Below, piece after piece: positions 58,721 through 64,000 of a stretch of 64,000 nucleotides of DNA. Position 1 is the stretch's first letter. Every line of letters begins with the position of its first letter. The stretch spans positions 21,093,370 to 21,157,369 of the forward strand of contig NC_049904.1 in the NCBI RefSeq assembly GCF_001411555.2, in the 5' to 3' direction. The position numbers and the translations under genes were made by a program. The stretch is from Juglans regia (lineage: Eukaryota; Streptophyta; Magnoliopsida; Fagales; Juglandaceae). A model generated the notes under the pieces. The model saw only the letters and a list, made by a program, of their open reading frames with translations, did no database searches and was not told the DNA's origin.

Positions 58721-58944
58721 TATTTTAAACGAGATGTATTTTTATAATATATCTTATAAAAATATCTTCATTTTATAACATTATTATAAAATGTGTTATC
58801 AAAATATATTATAGAAATATCATTACTCCAAAAGCTGACTTCATCACTGCCTCTCATCTTCCTCTTATATTTTTATTTTTCATCTAATGAAATTTACTTA
58901 TAAAAAAAAAAAAAAAAAAGATCGGAGCAAACTATAGTAATGTT

Positions 58945-59168
58945 TCTGACAAATTAAATTCAAGATTAAAATCCAAAATTTTAAAAATTTTGAAAATCTT
59001 TCATCTTATTATTACAACTTTTCTAAATTTCTACATAAAATAAAATAAATAATTTAACTTTTTCAAATCCCAAAATAAAATTAATATTAAAAAATATATT
59101 CTAATAATATTTTATTCAACTTTTTAATTTTAATCACAATTCATCTCATCTCTGAAAACAAACGAGAT
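58945..59168. mobile_element. MITE family T, diverged copy
   Basis: AT-rich core with AATATTTTATTCAACTTTTTA and a CAATTCATCTCATCTC right end, the inverted family-T form. The left end is poorly defined. Confidence 0.45.
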
Positions 59169-59218
59169 CATTTCTAGACAAAAGTTAAATTTTAGTAAAT
59201 TGCATGTAAGGGAGTGTA

Positions 59219-59246
59219 ACCGATCCGATCCGATCCGATCCGATCT
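59219..59246. repeat. GATCC pentamer repeat (5 units)
   Basis: (CGATC)n in a remnant that begins GGGAGTGTAACCGATCC, like family C, and resumes as AAAACCCCTAATTG after the MITE at 59269-59508. Confidence 0.85.
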
Positions 59247-59268
59247 AATTTTTCTGTTAATTTTTAAA

Positions 59269-59508
59269 GGGTAGTGATAGACTTACTACCTATTTACTAC
59301 CTATCTACTACTTGTAGTGTTTTTATTTTTTTATCATTTTATTTTAAGTATTTTTTTAACATCCTTAATCATTAAGAAAAAATTAAAAAAATATATAAAT
59401 TTACTAATTATTACTTCCTTAACTATTAAGTAAAATAAAAAATTATAAAAAAAATTAAATATAAAAAAAATAATAAATAAATAATAAGAGGATAGTAACC
59501 TATTATTT
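59269..59508. mobile_element. MITE family A, copy 3 (inverted)
   Basis: Begins GGGTAGTGATAGACTTACTA and ends ATAGTAACCTATTATTT. The flanks share TAATTTTTAAA (59258-59268, 59509-59519). It is the reverse orientation of the copy at 51339, with the same core. Confidence 0.85.
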
Positions 59509-59519
59509 TAATTTTTAAA

Positions 59520-59665
59520 ACCCCTAATTGCGTGTGTAGAAAATTCAAAAGCTTGACACCAACCGTCGTCCCATCGAATTTATTGTATGTGTACGTCAAG
59601 CCCAGTTGCTCCCATAAAAATCTGTCAAGTTGCCCGTTGACATGCAAGTTTTCTGTACTTCTCTA
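59520..59665. repeat. Segment repeated at 62885-62965
   Basis: Both copies share GTGTAG(A/G)AAA.TCAAAA, CAACCGTCG(T/C)CC and CAAGCCC.G(T/C)TGCTC. This copy is closer to a word found upstream of the receptor-kinase gene (GACGTTTAATTTAC near 59690 and 28170). It may be promoter-derived. Confidence 0.5.
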
Positions 59666-60324
59666 GATGCACTTCTAGCGGACCATCAAGACGTTTAATT
59701 TACATCTTTGACCAAGGGCGGCTCAATATATTTCGTGACTTAAAGGTGACTATTAAGTATATGGTATTTTAATTTAAAAATAATAATAATTTTTAAATAA
59801 TAAATAATAATTTTTATTAAAACTTTATGAGATGTAAAACAAATATTAATATTATTTTGATTAATAATATCTATAAGTTTATAACAATTTGAAAGATAAT
59901 CTAATTTTTTTTTATAAATAGAGTATTATCCCTTATCCATATATATATATTTTTTAATACTTCATTTTGAAAACAAATAAGGTCATCAATGTCAAAATAA
60001 ACATAATATTTTATCAAATATTTAAGAGTAATATATCATCATTTTTCTACTTTTATTTCAATTTCACTATTATCTAAAAATTTTATAGTAAGATTTTTTT
60101 TTTTAGTAAAACTTTTATATTGACTGAAATTTTCTATCTTTTATGCTAACTAATATTTTTTGTATAGTTTATCTTTTAGGGTCATAATAATATTTTTCTT
60201 TCTTTCTTTTCTTTTGGGGGTCTACTCAAGGTGGGAGGTCTTAGGCAGTGGCCTTAGTTGCTTACCCTTTGAGCCTAGTCTTTGACGTCTTGCGTTGAAT
60301 TGAATACCAAAGAGATTAATGCGT

Positions 60325-60640
60325 TGTTTGGACACTAAGATAAAATGAAATGAAATTTATAAATAGTAATAAGATAATTTATAAATAATAATAAAATGAT
60401 TTAAATTTAAATTTTTATTAAATTTTAAAATATTAACAATAAAAAATTAAATAAAAATATTATTATAATATAATTTTATTTTAAAATTTGAAAAAGTTAA
60501 TTATTTTTTATGTTTTATATAGAAATTTAGAAAAGTTGTAATGATTAGGTAAAAAATATGAAAAATAAATTAAAAAATCTTTATATTTGAGTAATATTTA
60601 GATGTTGAGATGGGATGAGACCAACTAACTATCTCAAATA
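60325..60640. mobile_element. MITE family T, diverged copy or copies
   Basis: GCGTTGTTTGGACACTAAGAT at the left, AT-rich core, then a second GATGTTGAGATGGGATGAGA at about 60602. Probably two overlapping remnants. Confidence 0.45.
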
Positions 60641-60769
60641 ATCTGTAAATAGTAATAAAAATAGTAGTGAGTAATTTATAAATAATAGTAAATAGTTAAT
60701 TTATAAATAATAATGAAGTAATATGAGAATATCTGATTGCAGTTGTATTTCCAAACAAACTCTAACAAT

Positions 60770-60850
60770 GTCAATGCTTAGCTCTTTGGGAACAGCTCCA
60801 AATAAATTCAGGTTCAGTTCGTTAGCTTCAAGGAAAATGCTTGGACGATC
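60770..60850 (-). pseudogene. LRR receptor fragment, one repeat
   Basis: The minus strand reads FLEANELNLNLFGAVPKELS. It resembles an LRR of the LRR-VIII receptor kinases (LEAN..L.G.VPKEL), so it may derive from the same family as the 4.74-5.84 kb relic. It is a single repeat with no splice context. Confidence 0.35.
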
Positions 60851-62660
60851 GATATATAGGTGGCCCTGAGACATTCTCCTGATACTGTTTTTATTTTTTT
60901 TAGATATTGTGAATTTTTTTTAATTTTTTTCAATCTTTAAGCGTATTAAAAAATTAGATGAAAAAAAAAATTACACTTGTTGGGACCCAAATTTGGATCC
61001 CGACTTGGTGGCGGCTGTAGAGCCACTCTAGCTTTAAACTTGAAAAATTATGTATTTATTAATTTTTTATGGTACTTTTTTAAAACATTGAAAATGGTAA
61101 TATCTTAAATTTTTAAAGACGGAAAAAATGACCTACCATTGCTGTATATCATGTTGTTTGAATTCATATAAATATAATCATTGTTATGGATTTCACCTAC
61201 TAGCTAGTATGTTGAGACTTGTGATAGAAACTAACAAGTCATATATAGGTCGATGCCTTATTACCAATACAGTATTTTTCATTCAACATACATGTATTTT
61301 TAATATAAATAACTCATTATTAGTGCAAATTAATTTGTAAAAAAAGATACGACTTTTCAGTAACAAAATTTAATATTTCATTCAAAACAATTAGTTTGAA
61401 TTATTTTTTTTCTGAAATATTTGTCATTTAAGAATATGAAATTAATATAACTCATAATAAATTAAGAAAAAATCTACTTATCATTCTCACACCACACACT
61501 ACACTTAATTTTTTCTCTTACTAAATGTATGATTGATGGATATTGAGTAAAAAAATTCAATTAGTTTAGAAAGAATAAAAAAAAAATATGTGGTGTGTGG
61601 TTTGTATGAATAATAAGTAACAAATCTCATAAATTAATTCAAATTCACCGTCTATTAAAATAAAATTAAATAAACGATACTCTTCAACATTCAGTCGTCA
61701 TTCAAATTAACTCGATCGACCGATCGAATATATATATATATATATATAGGTCAAGTCATTGGAATTAAGGATACTCTTATAATGTATCCGGAAATCTAAA
61801 TAATTATACAAGAGATGATATATACAACACTTTCATCTCATATTTATCAGGTTGTATTGATGTAATATTGTCTATCAACCATTAGATCAACTCTTTTTTT
61901 AAGAGTAATAAATTCAGTTATTGATTGATAACACTATATATTCGTAAATTATCATCCTCTCACTTACATATGCGTAGGAGATAAAAAAAACCAAATAAAA
62001 AAAATCAATCTCACTTGGCTGAAGATAATAACTATATAACTTCAGGTACATAATTAATATATTCCAACTGTAAGTTAGACTTGACTTGGATGCATCTTCA
62101 TGGAGTGACAACTTTAGAGCCCGGCATCTTTAAAAGTGTTCTAGTTTTTATCAGAAGCCTTCCCGTTTAAGACATAAGCGGCAGACCCAAATAAATCCAG
62201 TAGAGCCGAAAATCTAGCAATGCCCAGCCCAAGTCGAAGACTAACATAAGTGGACAATTTGTAAGCTTCCAAGTTATTGAACTGGAATGCTTTTTTTGAT
62301 ATTTTTATTTTCTTTTCATTTCAATTTAGTCGTAAATATGCTAATCCTACTCTCCTTTAATACATTTTACTCTAGAGTAATTATCAAGTATATATATGAA
62401 GGATAGTCCATGCTCAAAATGAATTTGATGTTTCGGGTATTAACTAGTCGTAGACCTGCACGACTTGCAGAAATAGTTGCAATCAGCTCTACTAATTTAA
62501 TCTTACTTATAATGAAACAACGTATTATAAATCATATACTCTTTATACGAAACTAGTTAACTTAAAAGAAAACATACCAATTCAAATTGGAAACTTGTGT
62601 ATAGCTTTTGTTATCAAGCAATACTTAAGCCACTTAAGCCATTTGCACACATTACTTTAC
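60850..62660. other. AT-rich intergenic DNA, no gene seen
   Basis: It contains a (TA)n run at about 61729-61748 and simple AT-rich sequence. No coding sequence or terminal repeat was recognised. Confidence 0.4.
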
Positions 62661-62662
62661 TT

Positions 62663-62863
62663 GCCCGTTTGGATAGTGAGATGAGATGAAATAGTTTTTA
62701 ATGAAAGTTGAATAAAGTATTGATAGAATATTATTTTTTAATATTATTATTATTTTAGAATTTGAAAAAATTGAATTGTTTAATATATTTTATGTGAAAA
62801 TTTAGAAAAGTTATAATAATGAAATGAGATGAGATGAAACCGTTTCAGTATCCAAACGGAACC
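62663..62863. mobile_element. MITE family T, well-preserved short copy
   Basis: Begins GCCCGTTTGGATAGTGAGAT and ends TTTCAGTATCCAAACGG, with GAGATGAGATGAAA near each end in inverted form. This is the clearest example of the family and is 201 bp long. Confidence 0.8.
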
Positions 62864-62884
62864 GTACTTCGGCAATAAACTTCC

Positions 62885-62965
62885 ACATGTAGGAAACTCA
62901 AAATCTTGCAGCAACCGTCGCCCTATCTAATTAAGTCATGTATGCCAAGCCCCGCTGCTCTTATT
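62885..62965. repeat. Second copy of the 59520-59665 segment
   Basis: Shares the landmarks listed there; shorter and followed by unrelated T-rich DNA. Confidence 0.5.
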
Positions 62966-63384
62966 GGGAAAAAGAAAGGATAACTAAAATGAAATTCTAT
63001 TTTTCTTCTCTGCATTTGTTTCCTTTGTACTTTGTGCCCTATTCTTTATCTTCTATTTCAGTTTTTGAGATAAGTTTCATTGGGTGCTCATGTTTTATAA
63101 TGATATTAGAAAAATACTTTCTACAATTAATCAATATGTCAAATTTCTTGTAAAATTCTCTATCGCTTCTCCTCTTTCTTTACCAGTTCTATCCTTCAAA
63201 ACTTTTTTATTAGTCATGGATAAAATTCAGGAGCTGTGCTTGTATTTCATTCAGGGAGGCAGTCAATGTCAACGAGAATTTGTACTAAAAACAAGTCTGC
63301 TTACATAATGGAACACTAAGCTAACCAATAGATGACTATCCTTTCCGACATACTTGAATCATCAAGTAACGACATGGTATTACT

Positions 63385-63480
63385 GCTATATATGAATATT
63401 GCTGCTGAAATATGGAAAGATTTGTCCCAAAGGTTTGTAAAAAGTAATAATTTTGTCAATCAATTTAAATGCTTTTGAGT
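63385..63480 (+). pseudogene. Copia gag fragment
   Basis: Reads NIAAEIWKDLSQRFVKSNNF, which matches the WKDLQDRFSQGN segment of RE1-like Copia gag seen at 3409-3224. Only about 30 codons remain. Confidence 0.5.
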
Positions 63481-63599
63481 TGAGTTATTTAGATTTCTTT
63501 AGCTCAAAAGCTTGACCTCAAAAAGTTTCTAAAGCTCAAAAGATGAATTAATGCCTAAAAATAGCACAACAGGTTGGAAAGAGAGAAAGAGTCATTCCT

Positions 63600-64000
63600 A
63601 GCCAATTATGGCAATTCGTAGCTCGATCGGTGTGCTATGGAGCCTCAGGCAGTGGTCCGGTGTGGATGTACAGTATTTGTGCTTACATCCATGGCAATGA
63701 ACAATAAATAAATACAGGAAAAGTAAAAAAGATGGAGACACAAATTTAGGTGGTTCAGTATAATACTTACGTCCATGGGTCGTTGGGAGGGAGATTTCAC
63801 TATAATATGACTGCTTTACAAGCTCTCATAGTCACTCATCCTCGTTGTACAATGGAGATCAGAAATCTATTTCTGAAGGTGAGCCTGTCGTTGGTGCTCT
63901 GGTTCCAAGGTTGAAGAAGCTGAAGAAAAGGTCGAAGTCACAGTCTAGAAGAAGTCCAGAAGAAGAAGCCCCTGAAATCGTCTGGTTCATTCCCTTTTAT
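63600..64000. other. Unassigned, possibly LTR-derived
   Basis: Contains ACACAAATTTAGGTGGTTCA..ACTTACGTCCATGGG, a phrase often seen in plant Copia LTRs (from memory), and a purine-rich end. The window stops before any coding sequence or repeat boundary. Confidence 0.3.

Overview
The window looks like nuclear DNA of a woody eudicot plant. It is AT-rich, holds one spliced receptor-kinase gene, several LTR-retrotransposon lineages nested in each other, and many copies of short inverted-repeat elements. The commonest of these carries a GTTTGGATAGTGAGATG-type end, which from memory is frequent in trees of the walnut/oak order; that placement is an inference. No bacterial, organellar or viral gene cluster is present. 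I saw no tRNA or rRNA gene.

Left part (1-22 kb): mostly wreckage. A minus-strand Copia element (1.34-3.97 kb) keeps its 5' LTR, gag, protease and part of integrase. Two exon-like pieces of an LRR-VIII receptor kinase ectodomain lie at 4.74-5.84 kb. A second minus-strand Copia element (7.7-13.2 kb) is split by a 2.1-kb solo LTR. Three degenerate fragments of 2-oxoglutarate/Fe(II) dioxygenase genes (13.2-14.4, 17.5-17.8, 21.5-21.8 kb) suggest a decayed tandem cluster. Between them are a minisatellite with a ~160-bp period and a compact Copia element inserted into the LTR of an older Copia.

Centre (22.6-28.0 kb): the only gene that reads as intact. It is a minus-strand, four-exon LRR-XII receptor-like kinase (FLS2/EFR/Xa21 class). 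The exon lengths sum to 1113 codons with all junctions in frame, and the kinase is of the non-RD type. Its second intron carries a MITE.

Right-centre (33.9-51.0 kb): a nest of elements. A small inverted-repeat element was split by a Ty3/gypsy chromovirus (Tekay-like) and a 445-bp TRIM. The chromovirus itself holds a complete 3.2-kb non-autonomous LTR element in gag and a 4.4-kb solo LTR in integrase, both with matching 5-bp target duplications. Its 5' LTR lacks about 1.3 kb that its 3' LTR keeps.

Right (51-64 kb): intergenic DNA with duplicated segments, two hAT-type MITEs with exact 8-bp duplications, further copies of two other MITE families, possible 5' leader regions at ~51.9 and ~57.1 kb, an LRR relic and Copia fragments. 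Several MITE insertions can be checked against paralogous empty sites within the window. I found no convincing novel multi-gene system. The most useful material is the receptor kinase with its in-frame LRR exon cassette and the datable nested insertions.
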